A stretch of 64,000 nucleotides of DNA from Roseiarcus sp036489975 (GCA_036489975.1 DASXES010000024.1:1-64000), one strand, 5' to 3'; shown: positions 51,649 to 60,600, counted from the first letter of the stretch. Numbers and translations: made by a program. Notes: generated by a model not told the origin, from the sequence alone.

Positions 51649-52221
51649 TCAAGCCGGGCGCAACCCCATGCCGAAGCTCACCCATCCAACCCCGTGAAAC
51701 AGGAGGTCGACGCCGAGCAGAGTGCCGAGGACATAAACGCTGTCGACCGGCCAGCGACTGAAAATGATCAAACCGAGCAGGATCGTGACCGCGGCAGCGA
51801 GAAAGATGAGCGCACGCGGCTGGTCGGGCGGAAGCTGCGCAGCCAGGAAGGCCCGCACCACCCCCGCGGCGATGAGGGCGGCGCCAAGGACAAGCGTCAG
51901 CGCGGCCGAAGCGAGGACGGGATCGACGATGCACAGGACCCCGACGGCGAGATAGAGAAGGCCGCCGACCACCCAGAGAAAAAATCGTCCCCAGGTGCGC
52001 GAATGCATGCCGATACCGATCTCGGCCGCGCCGGCAATCAGGAACAGAACGCCGTTAAGCGTCACCGTCACGATGGTTGCAATGAGCGAAAAGAACAGCG
52101 CCGCGACGCCGAGAACGACCAGAAACACGCCGAAGGCGGTGATGGCCGCCCATTTTTCCCTCAGGCGCTCGATGGCTTCGCCGAGATTATGGGCGCTCCC
52201 GACGTTCGACGCGTTCGACAT
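51649..52221 (-). CDS. HdeD-like acid-resistance family membrane protein (DUF308)
   Basis: A 190-residue inner-membrane protein with about six hydrophobic helices, in two repeated groups of three, for example AITAFGVFLVVLGVAALFFS, LNGVLFLIAGAAEIGIGM, FLWVVGGLLYLAVGVLCI and ALTLVLGAALIAAGVVRAFL. The layout matches the DUF308/HdeD family, named after E. coli acid-resistance genes but of unknown mechanism. It lies between hrcA (35 nt away) and ppdK, all read leftward. Confidence 0.8.
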   Translation of the reverse strand: MSNASNVGSAHNLGEAIERLREKWAAITAFGVFLVVLGVAALFFSLIATIVTVTLNGVLFLIAGAAEIGIGMHSRTWGRFFLWVVGGLLYLAVGVLCIVDPVLASAALTLVLGAALIAAGVVRAFLAAQLPPDQPRALIFLAAAVTILLGLIIFSRWPVDSVYVLGTLLGVDLLFHGVGWVSFGMGLRPA

Positions 52222-52256
52222 TGCGTTTCTCCCGGCAACGAAGACAAGGCCATGGC

Positions 52257-53342
52257 CTAGCGCTGGCGCTTGAGCTCGCCAAGCACTTGTGCCGCATATT
52301 CGACCATCGGCACGATGCGGCCATAATTGAGGCGCGTGGGCCCGATGACTCCGAGCACGCCGGCGATGCGGTGGTCGGTGTCCCTGAGCGGCGCCGCGAT
52401 CATCGAGGATCCGGAGAGCGAGAACAGCTTGTTCTCCGAGCCGATGAAAATCTTGACGCCCTCGCCGGTCTCGGCGCGATGCAGAAGCTCGATCACGTCA
52501 GTCTTGGTCTCGAGGTCGGCGAACAGCGTGCGAATGCGCTCGAGATCCTCCGAGGCGCGCAGCTCGCCGAGCAGGTTGGCCTGCCCGCGAACGATCAATT
52601 GATCGCGCGGCCCTCCGGCGCCGGACCATGAGACAAGGCCGGCTTCGACCAGGCGGGCGGCGATGTCGTCGAGCTCCTGCCGCGCCTCGCTGCGGGCGGC
52701 TTCGATTTCCGCTGTCAGTTCGGAGAGGGTGCGGCCGCGAATACGAGCGTTGAGAAAGTTGCTGGCCTCGACCAGGGCGGAAGCAGGCATGCCGGGGGGC
52801 GTCGCGATCACCCGATTCTCGATCGAGCCGTCCTCGGCGACCATGATCGCGAGCGCCCGGGATGCCTCCAGACGCACGAATTCGACGTGCTTGAGGCGCC
52901 CGTCGGTCTTGCTGGTCAGCACCACGCCGGCGCTGCGGGTCAATTCCGACAAGAGGCCCGTCACCTCTGCGAGCGCGCCTTCGAACCCACCCTCCTCCGC
53001 GGCCGCCCGCACTTGACTGTCGATGCGCGCACGCTCCTCGCGTCCCAAATCCCCAAACTCGAGCAGGGCGTCGACGAAGAGCCGCAAGCCCTGCTGCGTC
53101 GGCAGGCGTCCGGCGCTGGCGTGCGGAGCGTAGATGAGGCCGAGCTCCTCGAGGTCCTGCATCACGTTGCGAACCGAAGCCGGCGACAGCGATATCGGCA
53201 AGAGGCGCGACAGATGCCGCGAGCCGACCGGCTCGCCGGTCGAGAGGTACGAGTCGACGATGTTGCGGAAGATCTCACGCGAACGGGCATTGAGCGTCGT
53301 CAGCGCGCTCGACTCGGCGGGACGTTCTCCGGGGGCCGACAT
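52257..53342 (-). CDS. hrcA: Heat-inducible transcription repressor HrcA
   Basis: A 361-residue repressor that binds CIRCE elements upstream of groESL and dnaK genes and responds to GroEL. The N-terminal winged helix is LNARSREIFRNIVDSYLSTG and EPVGSRHLSRLLPISLSPAS, followed by VRNVMQDLEELGLIYAPHAS and AGRLPTQQGLR, as in all HrcA. C-terminal IFIGSENKLFSLSGSSMIAA and VIGPTRLNYGRIVPMVEYAA are also standard. I chose the ATG at 53342 because the longer frame adds an arginine-rich leader. Unusually grpE is not downstream and no CIRCE is visible upstream. Followed by the hdeD-like gene. Confidence 0.93.
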   Translation of the reverse strand: MSAPGERPAESSALTTLNARSREIFRNIVDSYLSTGEPVGSRHLSRLLPISLSPASVRNVMQDLEELGLIYAPHASAGRLPTQQGLRLFVDALLEFGDLGREERARIDSQVRAAAEEGGFEGALAEVTGLLSELTRSAGVVLTSKTDGRLKHVEFVRLEASRALAIMVAEDGSIENRVIATPPGMPASALVEASNFLNARIRGRTLSELTAEIEAARSEARQELDDIAARLVEAGLVSWSGAGGPRDQLIVRGQANLLGELRASEDLERIRTLFADLETKTDVIELLHRAETGEGVKIFIGSENKLFSLSGSSMIAAPLRDTDHRIAGVLGVIGPTRLNYGRIVPMVEYAAQVLGELKRQR

Positions 53343-53467
53343 GGGGATAAGATGGCCGGAAGTCGCCTTGCGCGCAAGGCGACGCCGCCGCAGGCGCCCG
53401 CGATTGAAAAGAATGGCGTGACCTGCCAAACAGGACCAGCAAACAAGACGGGAAGCGAGGCGCGGCG

Positions 53468-55147
53468 TTGGGCGAGGGCTTGCGATCAGGCGGACAGATT
53501 CTCGTCGACCAGCTCGTCGCGCAGGGGGTCGAGCGCGCCTATTGCGTTCCGGGCGAATCCTATCTCGCCGCCCTCGACGCGATGAGCAACGCCCCGATCG
53601 AGCTCACCGTCTGCCGCCAGGAGGCGGGCGCGGCGATGATGGCGCTGACCGAGGGGCGGCTCACCGGGCGGCCTGGAATCTGCTTTGTCACGCGTGGCCC
53701 CGGCGCGACCAACGCCGCGCACGGGCTTCACATCGCCGAGCACGATTCCGCGCCAATGATCCTGTTCATCGGCCAGGTCGAGCGGGCGATGATGGGACGC
53801 GGCGCCTTCCAGGAGATGGACTACCGCGCCCTTTTCGCCTCGACCACGAAGCTCGCGACGCAAATCGAATCTGCCGCGCAAGTGCCGGAGGTCGTCCAGC
53901 GCGCGTTCCACATTGCGATGCAGGGCAGGCCCGGGCCGGTCGTGATCGCGCTGCCCGAGGACATGCTGACGGAAATGGCCGCGGTCAAGGACGCCCCGCG
54001 CGCGGAGGCGGTTCCGATCTGGCCGGGCCTGACGCAAATGGCGGAATTGCAGAAGATGCTGTGGGCGGCGGAGCGCCCAGTCGCCATCCTCGGCGGGAGC
54101 GGATGGACAAAGCGGGCGAGCGCCGCCTTCGCCCGGTTCGCCGAAAGGTTCGAGCTGCCGGTCACGGGCTCCTTTCGCCGCTCGAGCGCCTTCGACGGCG
54201 AGCATGACAATTTCGCTGGAGAAGTCGGCCTCTCGATCAATCCCAAGCTCAAAGCGCGGGTCGAAACGGCCGATCTTGTTCTTCTTGTCGGCGGGCGCAT
54301 GTCGGAGGCGGCGTCGCAATCCTATACTTTGTTCGGCATTCCGGCCCCAACGCAAAAGCTCGTGCACGTCCACGCGGACGCTCACGAGATCGGCCGCAAC
54401 TACGCGCCCACCCTCGGAATCGTCGCCACGACGCCCGAGTTCTGCGCTTCCCTCGAAGGCGTTGAGCCGCCGGCCAAGATCCGCTGGTCGGCCGAGACGC
54501 GCGCCGCGCGGGCCGATTATCTCGACTGGAGCGAGCAGGCGCCGGCCAATCCGGGCCCGGTGCAATTGAGCGAGATCATGTTCGCGATCCGCCGTCGCTC
54601 GCCCGACGGCATCTTCACCAACGGCGCGGGCAACTTCTCGATATGGGTCGGCCGTTTCCTGCGCTTCCGCGCGATCGAGCAACAATTGGGCCCGACGTCG
54701 GGGTCGATGGGCTTCGGCTTGCCGGCGGCGATCGCCGCACAGCGCCGCTATCCAAAGCGCACCGTCGTCTGCTTCGCAGGCGACGGCGACTTTCTTATGA
54801 ACGGGCAGGAATTCGCCACCGCCGTGCAATATGGCTTAGCCGTCGTCGTGGTGGTGGTCGACAACGGCATGTATGGCACGATCCGCATGCATCAGGAGCG
54901 CATGTATCCCGGACGGGTGGTGGCCACGGCTTTGCGCAATCCTGATTTCGCCGCTTACGCGCGCGCCTTCGGCGGCCACGGCGAAACGGTGGAGGAGACG
55001 GCGGGGTTCCTGCCCGCATACGAGCGGGCGCTGGCGTCCGGGCTGCCTTCGATCCTGCACGTCAAAGTCGATCCCGACGCGATCACGCCGACCACGACCT
55101 TGTCCGCCATCCGCACGCAAGCGCTCAAGAAGCACGCAAGCGTTTAG
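53468..55147 (+). CDS. Thiamine diphosphate-dependent enzyme, acetolactate synthase-like
   Basis: A 559-residue ThDP enzyme of the acetolactate synthase/benzoylformate decarboxylase type. The N-terminal domain has AYCVPGESYLAALDAMSN and the catalytic glutamate in CRQEAGAAMMALTEGRLTG. The C-terminal ThDP motif is FAGDGDFLMNGQEFATAVQY, with VDNGMYGTIRMHQERMYPG behind it. It is not IlvB by neighbourhood: no small subunit is nearby. Enzymes of this group include sulfoacetaldehyde acetyltransferase, glyoxylate carboligase and various decarboxylases. A TTG start at 53468 is used, as the frame has no other good start before PGES. It converges on a cytosine-deaminase-like gene with a 4-nt overlap of the ends. 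Confidence 0.8.
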   Translation: MGEGLRSGGQILVDQLVAQGVERAYCVPGESYLAALDAMSNAPIELTVCRQEAGAAMMALTEGRLTGRPGICFVTRGPGATNAAHGLHIAEHDSAPMILFIGQVERAMMGRGAFQEMDYRALFASTTKLATQIESAAQVPEVVQRAFHIAMQGRPGPVVIALPEDMLTEMAAVKDAPRAEAVPIWPGLTQMAELQKMLWAAERPVAILGGSGWTKRASAAFARFAERFELPVTGSFRRSSAFDGEHDNFAGEVGLSINPKLKARVETADLVLLVGGRMSEAASQSYTLFGIPAPTQKLVHVHADAHEIGRNYAPTLGIVATTPEFCASLEGVEPPAKIRWSAETRAARADYLDWSEQAPANPGPVQLSEIMFAIRRRSPDGIFTNGAGNFSIWVGRFLRFRAIEQQLGPTSGSMGFGLPAAIAAQRRYPKRTVVCFAGDGDFLMNGQEFATAVQYGLAVVVVVVDNGMYGTIRMHQERMYPGRVVATALRNPDFAAYARAFGGHGETVEETAGFLPAYERALASGLPSILHVKVDPDAITPTTTLSAIRTQALKKHASV

Positions 55148-56439
55148 CCCGCCGCTTTCGGCGCGTAGGACGCCGGATCGAGGCTCGCGGGCCTCCCCTC
55201 AAGCGAAAGCTCGGTCGTCCGCGGCGCCGTCCGCGCGATGATCTCGCCGCGGCGGATGACGAGAAGCCGCGTCGCGCGCAGCCGCACCGCTTCGATCGGG
55301 TCGGCGGCCTGTAGCAGCACCATATCGGCATGGGCGCCGACGGCGAGGCCGTAGCCCTCGAGTCCGAGGATGCGCGCCGGGATCTCGGTCACCGCGTCGA
55401 AGGTCCAACGGATCGCCTCGCGGCTCGTCATCGGCGCGCCATGAACCGCCATATGCGCGACATCGAGCATGTCGGCGCCGCCGAGCCCATACCAGGGGTC
55501 CATCACGCAATCCTGCCCGAGAGCGACCGGAATCCCGAGCGCGCGCATCTCGGCGACGCGGGTCATTCCGCGCCGCTTGGGATAGGTGTCGTGGCGGCCC
55601 TGAAGCGTGAGATTGATCAACGGATTGGCGATCGCGCAGATGCCGGATTCCGCGATCAGCGGCAGGAGCTTCGAGACGTAGTAATTGTCCATCGAATGCA
55701 TCGAGGTCAGGTGCGACCCTGTCGCGCGCGCGCCGAGGCCGAGCCTCTGCGCCTCGCAAGCAAGAGTTTCGACGTGCCGCGACATCGGATCGTCGCTCTC
55801 GTCGCAATGCAGGTCGACCCTCAGCCCGCGCCGCGCCGCGAGCTCGCAGAGCGCCTTCACCGAAGCGGCCCCGTCCGCCATGGTTCGCTCGAAATGCGGG
55901 ATGCCGCCGACGACGTCGACGCCGAGGTCGAGCGCGCGCTCGAGGTTCAGCGCCGCATTCGGTGAACGGAAATAGCCGTCCTGCGGAAAGGCGACGAGCT
56001 GCAGATCGAGATAGGGCTTCACCTTCTTTTTCACCTCGATGAGCGCCTCGACCGCCACCAGCCGGTCGTCGCACACATCGACATGACTGCGGATGGCGAG
56101 CAGGCCCTGCGAGACGGCGAGATCGCAATAGCGCAGCGCGCGCTCAGCCACCGCGTCATGCGTGAGAAGGGGTTTCAGCTCGCCCCAGAGCGCAATTCCC
56201 TCGAGCAGCGTGCCGGAGACATTGAGGCGCGGCAGGCCAAGAGACAGCGTCGCGTCCATATGAAAGTGGCAATCGACGAATGGCGGCGCGAGAAGGTATC
56301 CGCCTGCGTCGATCGTCCGCTTAGCTTCTGCCGTGATAGCCGGCTCGATCGCGGCGATGCGGCCGGCGGCGATGGCGACGTCCTGCCCCTTGCGCCCGTC
56401 CGGCAGCGTGGCGTTGCGAACAATCAAATCAAAGGCCAT
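55144..56439 (-). CDS. Cytosine deaminase-like amidohydrolase
   Basis: A 431-residue metal-dependent amidohydrolase. The metal ligands of the CodA group are seen: H58 and H60 (VDCHFHMDA), a second His with the catalytic Glu (DLHCDESDDP), SHLTSMHSM with a further His, and the aspartate in GQDCVMDPWYGLG. It matches cytosine deaminase and N-isopropylammelide hydrolase-like proteins; specificity cannot be judged. The start at 56439 is preferred over the ATG two codons upstream as it gives the standard N-terminus MAFDLIVRNA. Its end overlaps the ThDP gene by 4 nt. Confidence 0.82.
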   Translation of the reverse strand: MAFDLIVRNATLPDGRKGQDVAIAAGRIAAIEPAITAEAKRTIDAGGYLLAPPFVDCHFHMDATLSLGLPRLNVSGTLLEGIALWGELKPLLTHDAVAERALRYCDLAVSQGLLAIRSHVDVCDDRLVAVEALIEVKKKVKPYLDLQLVAFPQDGYFRSPNAALNLERALDLGVDVVGGIPHFERTMADGAASVKALCELAARRGLRVDLHCDESDDPMSRHVETLACEAQRLGLGARATGSHLTSMHSMDNYYVSKLLPLIAESGICAIANPLINLTLQGRHDTYPKRRGMTRVAEMRALGIPVALGQDCVMDPWYGLGGADMLDVAHMAVHGAPMTSREAIRWTFDAVTEIPARILGLEGYGLAVGAHADMVLLQAADPIEAVRLRATRLLVIRRGEIIARTAPRTTELSLEGRPASLDPASYAPKAAG

Positions 56440-56574
56440 GCGCACTCCCGATCCGCTCGAACGCCGCTATGTCCTGCCGAGCTGGATGTCCATTCCGCCG
56501 GCAAGGAGGAAAACAGGAGAGACCCCGCCTTGATCGAGAGCCTGCACGCATTCGCCAATCCCGACCAAGCGGTG

Positions 56575-57636
56575 CTATCCGTTCTTCAGGAACGGCGCGT
56601 GCAGCGCGAGATCCGCGTGCCCTAGGCGGTCCTTCGCCGTCCGTGACTGATGCCAGTACGGATAGATGAGCGGCGGCAGGCTCGCCTTGTCGAGGCGGGC
56701 GCGCTCGTCGTCGGCGAGCTTCACATCGACGCTGGCGAGATTGTCGCGGAACTGCGCCTCGGTGCGGCCCCCTATGATCAGCGACGTCACCGCCGGGCGT
56801 CCGAGCAGCCAGGCCAGCGCGATCTGCGCCGCCGAGACCTTGTGCGCTTCGCCGATCGCGACCAGCTCGTCGACGATTCCCCACAGCGCATTCTCGTCGC
56901 GCACCGGCGGCTCGTTCCAGCCCGCGACCTGGCGGGTTCCCTCCGGCTGGGCCTTGTTGCGGCGATACTTGCCGCTCAGCAGCCCGCCGGCGATCGGCGC
57001 CCACGCCAGAACCGCGAGCTTCTGGTCGATCGCGACGGGAATGAGCTCGTATTCAGCCTCGCGCGCCTGAAGTGAATAGTGAATCTGCTCCGAGACGAAG
57101 GGCACGCGCCCATCGCGGCGCGCGACCTCCATCGCCTTCATCATGTGCCAGCCCGACCAGTTGGAGCAGCCGATGTAGCGCACCTTGCCCGCGCGCACGA
57201 GACTGTCGAGCGCCTCCATCGTCTCCTCGAGCGGGGTCAGGCCGTCCCACTGGTGCACCTGATAGAGGTCGATGACGTCGGTCCTGAGCCGTTTCAGGCT
57301 CGCTTCACAGGCGCGGATCAGGTGCCAACGCGAAAGGCCGCGATCGTTGGGGCCCTCGCCCATCGGAAAGCGCGCCTTGGTGGCGATCAGCATGCCGGGC
57401 TTGCGCTTCTGCCCCATCGCCTCGCCGATCAATTCCTCCGACGCGCCGCCCGAATAGACATCCGCCGTGTCGATCAGATTGACGCCGGCGTCGGCGACGA
57501 TGTCGATCAGCTTGCGCACGTCGTCGAGCTGGAGATTGCCGACCTTGGCGAAATTTCCCTTGCCGCCGAAGGTCATGGTTCCCATCGTCAGGACCGAAAC
57601 CTTGAGGCCCGAATTGCCCAGCTGCCGGTACTCCAT
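56575..57636 (-). CDS. Aldo/keto reductase
   Basis: A 353-residue NADPH-dependent oxidoreductase of the YajO/Tas-like aldo/keto reductase family. The catalytic tetrad is D56 and Y61 (DTADVYSGG), K87 (IATKARF) and H128 (DLYQVHQWDG). KVRYIGCSNWSGWHMMKAME and the late LAWLLGRPAVTSLIIGGRTE bind the cofactor. Length and ends are normal. It reads leftward alone, with about 130 nt to the deaminase gene; the substrate is unknown. Confidence 0.92.
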   Translation of the reverse strand: MEYRQLGNSGLKVSVLTMGTMTFGGKGNFAKVGNLQLDDVRKLIDIVADAGVNLIDTADVYSGGASEELIGEAMGQKRKPGMLIATKARFPMGEGPNDRGLSRWHLIRACEASLKRLRTDVIDLYQVHQWDGLTPLEETMEALDSLVRAGKVRYIGCSNWSGWHMMKAMEVARRDGRVPFVSEQIHYSLQAREAEYELIPVAIDQKLAVLAWAPIAGGLLSGKYRRNKAQPEGTRQVAGWNEPPVRDENALWGIVDELVAIGEAHKVSAAQIALAWLLGRPAVTSLIIGGRTEAQFRDNLASVDVKLADDERARLDKASLPPLIYPYWHQSRTAKDRLGHADLALHAPFLKNG

Positions 57637-57857
57637 TCGCCGCCCCTCGCTCGCCGCCCGAATTGTCGCGCGTCACTAACATGCTAGCTCTGACCGGCCA
57701 AGATCGCTGGCGCGCCCGGTAACGCGGTTGTGAGCCAGCCCCCGCCTCCAAGTCGCGCATTCTGTCTAAAGGCCGTCGAAGGGCGGACTTGCCGCTCGCA
57801 TGGCTTTGTGCGCATTTGTCCCGCCGTCCCGCCCTTATCCCTCCCCAGGAGCTAGAC

Positions 57858-58514
57858 TTGGCCCTCGCCTCGCTTCGCCGGCTCGCTTTCGCCGCCGTCT
57901 TTTCCGCCGCGGCGCTCGCTGCGAATGGCGCTTTTGCCGCCGCGGCGGCGCCCGAGCCCGATCGAACGGTCGACATGGCCGCGGTTCTCAAGCCCGGCCC
58001 GTTGCGGGAACTCACGGTCGGCGACGCGTCGGGCGTGCCGGTCGTCGAATATGGCTCCTTGACCTGCCCCCACTGCGCGACCTTCAGCCGCGAGATCTTT
58101 CCCGAGCTGAAGAAAGACTACATCGACACCGGCAAGGTCCGGTACATCTTTCGCGAGTTCCCTCGCAACCCGCTCGACGTCGCGGCGTTCGTGCTGGCGC
58201 GCTGCATCGGCGACGACAAGGCGTTCGCGGCGATCGAGCTTTTGTTCGCTGAGCAGGACAAGTGGGCGTTTGTCGACAAGCCGCTCGAGCCGCTGATCGC
58301 CGCCATGCGTCCAACCGGCCTCACTCATGATCAGGCGATGGCCTGCCTCAAGGATCAAAAGAAGGCCGACGCGATCGTGGCCATCGGGAAGCGAGCCACC
58401 GACGAGATCAAGATGAACGGCACGCCGACATTCGTCATCGACGGCAAGGTCTATGGCGGCGAGCTCTCCATCGACCAGCTCAAGGCGGTCCTCGATCCGC
58501 TGATCAAGAAGTAG
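57858..58514 (+). CDS. DsbA family periplasmic thioredoxin-like oxidoreductase
   Basis: A 218-residue exported thiol-disulfide oxidoreductase. A TTG start at 57858 with an AGGAG site 7 nt upstream gives a clean Sec signal peptide (about residues 8-29); an in-frame start at 57789 would add an unlikely leader. The active site C70-P-H-C73 is in YGSLTCPHCATFS, and the cis-proline loop is NGTPTFVIDG. The sequence resembles the DsbA/BdbD-like proteins common in Rhizobiales. It is followed by a convergent nrsF gene 15 nt away. Confidence 0.9.
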   Translation: MALASLRRLAFAAVFSAAALAANGAFAAAAAPEPDRTVDMAAVLKPGPLRELTVGDASGVPVVEYGSLTCPHCATFSREIFPELKKDYIDTGKVRYIFREFPRNPLDVAAFVLARCIGDDKAFAAIELLFAEQDKWAFVDKPLEPLIAAMRPTGLTHDQAMACLKDQKKADAIVAIGKRATDEIKMNGTPTFVIDGKVYGGELSIDQLKAVLDPLIKK

Positions 58515-58529
58515 CGCGCCGACAGCGCC

Positions 58530-59168
58530 TCACCAGGCCAGAAACCGCCGGCCGGCCAGCGCGCCCAGCCCCATGCAGATGAGCGTCGCGAGCGGATACC
58601 AGGTCGCCACGAACAGCGGCGAATCGCCAGGGCAGGTCGAGCCGTAGACCAAGGCCCCGACCCCTGCCGCCGCCGCCCCGGCGAGCGCGCCGGTCAGCGT
58701 CGGATGGAGCGGGGCGCCGGCGCGCATCGCGACGATGAGCGCCGCGAGGATCGGAGTGGCCAGCATCGGAATCGTGATCGTGCAGTGCATCGCGGTGGTG
58801 CCCACGAGCCGGGTAAGCCATTCGCCTTGCGGCACGACCAACAATTCCACGACCACTCCGGCTGCGAGCAAAATGAACGGCGCGGCAAGCCAGAGCGCAA
58901 GCACCCTCGGCTTGGCGTCAGGGCGAGCCAGCCGCAGCGTCAGGAGGAGCGTCGGCAATGCGAAGGCGAACGCGTCGACGAACTTCAGCCAGAAGCGCAT
59001 CGTCCGCATGGCCTCGTCGATGTCCGGCCTCGGACGAAGCAGGAGACCATAGAGCGCCACGCTGCCGAGAAGGCCGATGGCGAGCGCGGCCACGACCCGC
59101 CGGGCGAGCCGGATCGGCTCGGGAACGGGATCGGCGGCGAGCGCGGCGATGAATTCGGAGGTTCTCAC
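58530..59168 (-). CDS. nrsF: NrsF-type (DUF1109) putative anti-sigma factor, copy A
   Basis: A 212-residue inner-membrane protein with six hydrophobic segments, opening MRTSEFIAALAADPVPEP and ending GALAGRRFLAW. DUF1109/NrsF is the membrane anti-sigma factor of SigF in Caulobacter, where it holds SigF until metal or oxidative stress. The copy is nearly identical in layout to copy B at 59365-60003. Its GTG start at 59168 still overlaps the stop of a decayed sigma-factor remnant, as in the intact pair. Two cysteines (CTITIP and STCPGDSP) are in positions matching copy B. An intact frame with a truncated sigma partner suggests a spare or diverging copy. Confidence 0.85.
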   Translation of the reverse strand: MRTSEFIAALAADPVPEPIRLARRVVAALAIGLLGSVALYGLLLRPRPDIDEAMRTMRFWLKFVDAFAFALPTLLLTLRLARPDAKPRVLALWLAAPFILLAAGVVVELLVVPQGEWLTRLVGTTAMHCTITIPMLATPILAALIVAMRAGAPLHPTLTGALAGAAAAGVGALVYGSTCPGDSPLFVATWYPLATLICMGLGALAGRRFLAW

Positions 59169-59345
59169 TCGACCGATCTCCGCAAGGCTGCGCCCGGCGA
59201 CTTGAGCGCCCGATGGAGCGCCACCCTGACCGCGACCTCGGACATCGACCGGCGCTCCGCCGTCGCGGCGATCGATCGGCCGTCAAGGGAGATCGATGTT
59301 ACGCTGGCGGGCACTCGCGTCTGCAGGGGCTTCCTCGCGTCACGG
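59165..59345 (-). pseudogene. Truncated SigF-type sigma factor remnant
   Basis: The frame encodes VTSISLDGRSIAATAERR and SMSEVAVRVALHRAL, then ends GAALRRSVE, matching the C-terminal region 4 of the intact sigma factor at 60000-60569. Upstream of this the copy loses a short stretch (about 8 nt) and runs out near 59345, where the end of nrsF copy B begins. It lacks region 2 and most of region 4's start, so it cannot encode a functional sigma factor. Confidence 0.8.
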
Positions 59346-59364
59346 CAGCGTACCCGGCCCTTCA

Positions 59365-60003
59365 TCACCAGGCGAGAAAGCGTCGGCCGGCCAGCGCGCC
59401 GACGCCTATGCAGATGAGCGTGGCGAGCGGATACCACGTCGCCACGAACAGCGGCGAATCATCGGGGCAGTGCGAGGCGTAGAGGAGGGCCGCGATCCCC
59501 GCTGAGGCCGCGCCGGCGAGCGCTCCTGTAAGACCTGGGTGAAGCGGGGCGCCGGCGCGAAGCGCAACGATCAGCGCTGCGAGCAGGGGAGCAGCAAGAA
59601 GCGGAATCATCCGCATGCAGAACATCGAGTTGTGGCCTACGAGCCGGGTGAGCCATTCGCTTTGCGGCACGACCAACAATTCCACGGCCACTCCGGCGGC
59701 AAGCAAAGCGAACGGCGCGATCAGCCAGAGCGTGAGCGTCCTGATCCTGGCGTCTGGGCGCGCCAGCCGCAGCGTCAGCAGCAGCGACGGCAAGGCGAAC
59801 GCGAACGCGTCGACGAACTTCAGCCAAAAGCGCACTGTCTTGGCGGCCTCGGCGATGCCCGGCCTTGGGCCCATCAACAGCGCGTAGATCGCCAGGCTGC
59901 CAAGAAAACCGATGGCGAGCGCCGCCACGACCCTCCTGCCGAGCCGGATGGGCTCCGGAACGGGATCGGCGGCAAGCGCAGCGATGAATTCGGAGGTTCT
60001 CAC
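59365..60003 (-). CDS. nrsF: NrsF-type (DUF1109) anti-sigma factor, copy B (partner of the intact sigma gene)
   Basis: A 212-residue six-helix membrane protein with the same start (RTSEFIAALAADPVPEP) and end (GALAGRRFLAW) as copy A. The GTG start at 60003 overlaps the sigma stop by 4 nt (GTGA), so the pair is translationally coupled, which is the usual SigF-NrsF arrangement. Cysteines at SMFCMRMIP and ASHCPDDSP are conserved in position and could serve in metal or redox sensing, as proposed for NrsF in Caulobacter. The open frame extends to 60021, but starting there would ignore the coupled GTG. Confidence 0.88.
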   Translation of the reverse strand: MRTSEFIAALAADPVPEPIRLGRRVVAALAIGFLGSLAIYALLMGPRPGIAEAAKTVRFWLKFVDAFAFALPSLLLTLRLARPDARIRTLTLWLIAPFALLAAGVAVELLVVPQSEWLTRLVGHNSMFCMRMIPLLAAPLLAALIVALRAGAPLHPGLTGALAGAASAGIAALLYASHCPDDSPLFVATWYPLATLICIGVGALAGRRFLAW

Positions 60004-60569
60004 TCGACCGACCTCCGCCACGTCGCGCCGAGCGACTTCAGCGCCCGGTGGAGCGCCACCCTGACCGCGACCTCGCTCATTGACAGGCGCTTCGCCGTGG
60101 CCGCGATCGACTGCCCGTCGAGCGAGATCGAGGTCACGATGTCGCGCTGGCGCGGCGCCAGCGTCTCGAGGAGCTTGCGCGCGTCGCTCAGCGCATGCGG
60201 GTCCTCGGCCTCCGGCGCGGCGAGGAACTCCTCGAAATTCTCAAGCGGCTCGACCTTCCGCCGGCCGCGACGGCGGAGCGCGTCGACGACTTTGTGGCGC
60301 GCGATCGCGTAGACCCAGGGCGCGAGCGGTTGCCCTGGGTCCCAGGTATGCCGCTTGAGATGGATCGCCAACAGGGTCTCTTGCACTGCATCCTCGACGT
60401 CCGCGTCCCCCACCCCGGCGCGCGAGAACGCGCCGCGCGCCATCGCGCGGAGCGACCGGGCGATGTCTCCCAATAGCCGCCGGTACGCGCCCTCGTCGCC
60501 CGCGATCGCGGCGCTCATCAGCCGAGACCAAGGATCGTCCGGCGCACCCTTGATTGTCTGGGCCTGCAT
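60000..60569 (-). CDS. sigF: ECF sigma factor, SigF type
   Basis: A 189-residue group IV sigma factor. Region 2 is DADVEDAVQETLLAIHLKRH and LAPWVYAIARHKVVDALRRR, and region 4 is LETLAPRQRDIVTSISLDG and AATAKRLSMSEVAVRVALHR. Pairing with a DUF1109 protein and a divergent DUF692-DUF2063-DoxX operon matches the Caulobacter SigF locus that responds to copper and other metal stress. An in-frame ATG at 60518 is an alternative start and would leave a short leader downstream of the putative -10 element at 60576-60579. Confidence 0.88.
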   Translation of the reverse strand: MQAQTIKGAPDDPWSRLMSAAIAGDEGAYRRLLGDIARSLRAMARGAFSRAGVGDADVEDAVQETLLAIHLKRHTWDPGQPLAPWVYAIARHKVVDALRRRGRRKVEPLENFEEFLAAPEAEDPHALSDARKLLETLAPRQRDIVTSISLDGQSIAATAKRLSMSEVAVRVALHRALKSLGATWRRSVE

Positions 60570-60575
60570 ACGGGC

Positions 60576-60600
60576 TTCGTTTCGTTTCGTCTGCCGTTAC
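60576..60600 (-). promoter_or_regulatory. Putative SigF-type promoter for the sigF-nrsF operon
   Basis: On the minus strand GTAAC (60600-60596) is followed after 16 nt by CGAA (60579-60576). I recall GTAACC-N16-CGAA as the SigF motif in Caulobacter; here the spacing is one base short of that. CGAA repeats several times in this stretch (CGAAACGAAACGAA), which weakens the call. Its -10 is only 7 nt before the annotated start. Confidence 0.35.

Larger units (their letters stand above)
58530..60180. repeat. Tandem duplication of nrsF plus sigma-factor 3' end
   Basis: Two direct copies of a unit of about 815 bp lie side by side: copy A 58530 to about 59345 and copy B 59365 to about 60180. Each has a 212-codon nrsF followed by the sigma gene's last 45 or so codons. 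In copy B this tail belongs to the complete sigma gene; in copy A it is a truncated remnant. The units have diverged at many positions, so the event is not recent. Confidence 0.8.

Noticed and set aside
53343..53467. CIRCE element before hrcA
   Set aside because: No TTAGCACTC / GAGTGCTAA inverted repeat was found in this 125-nt gap.
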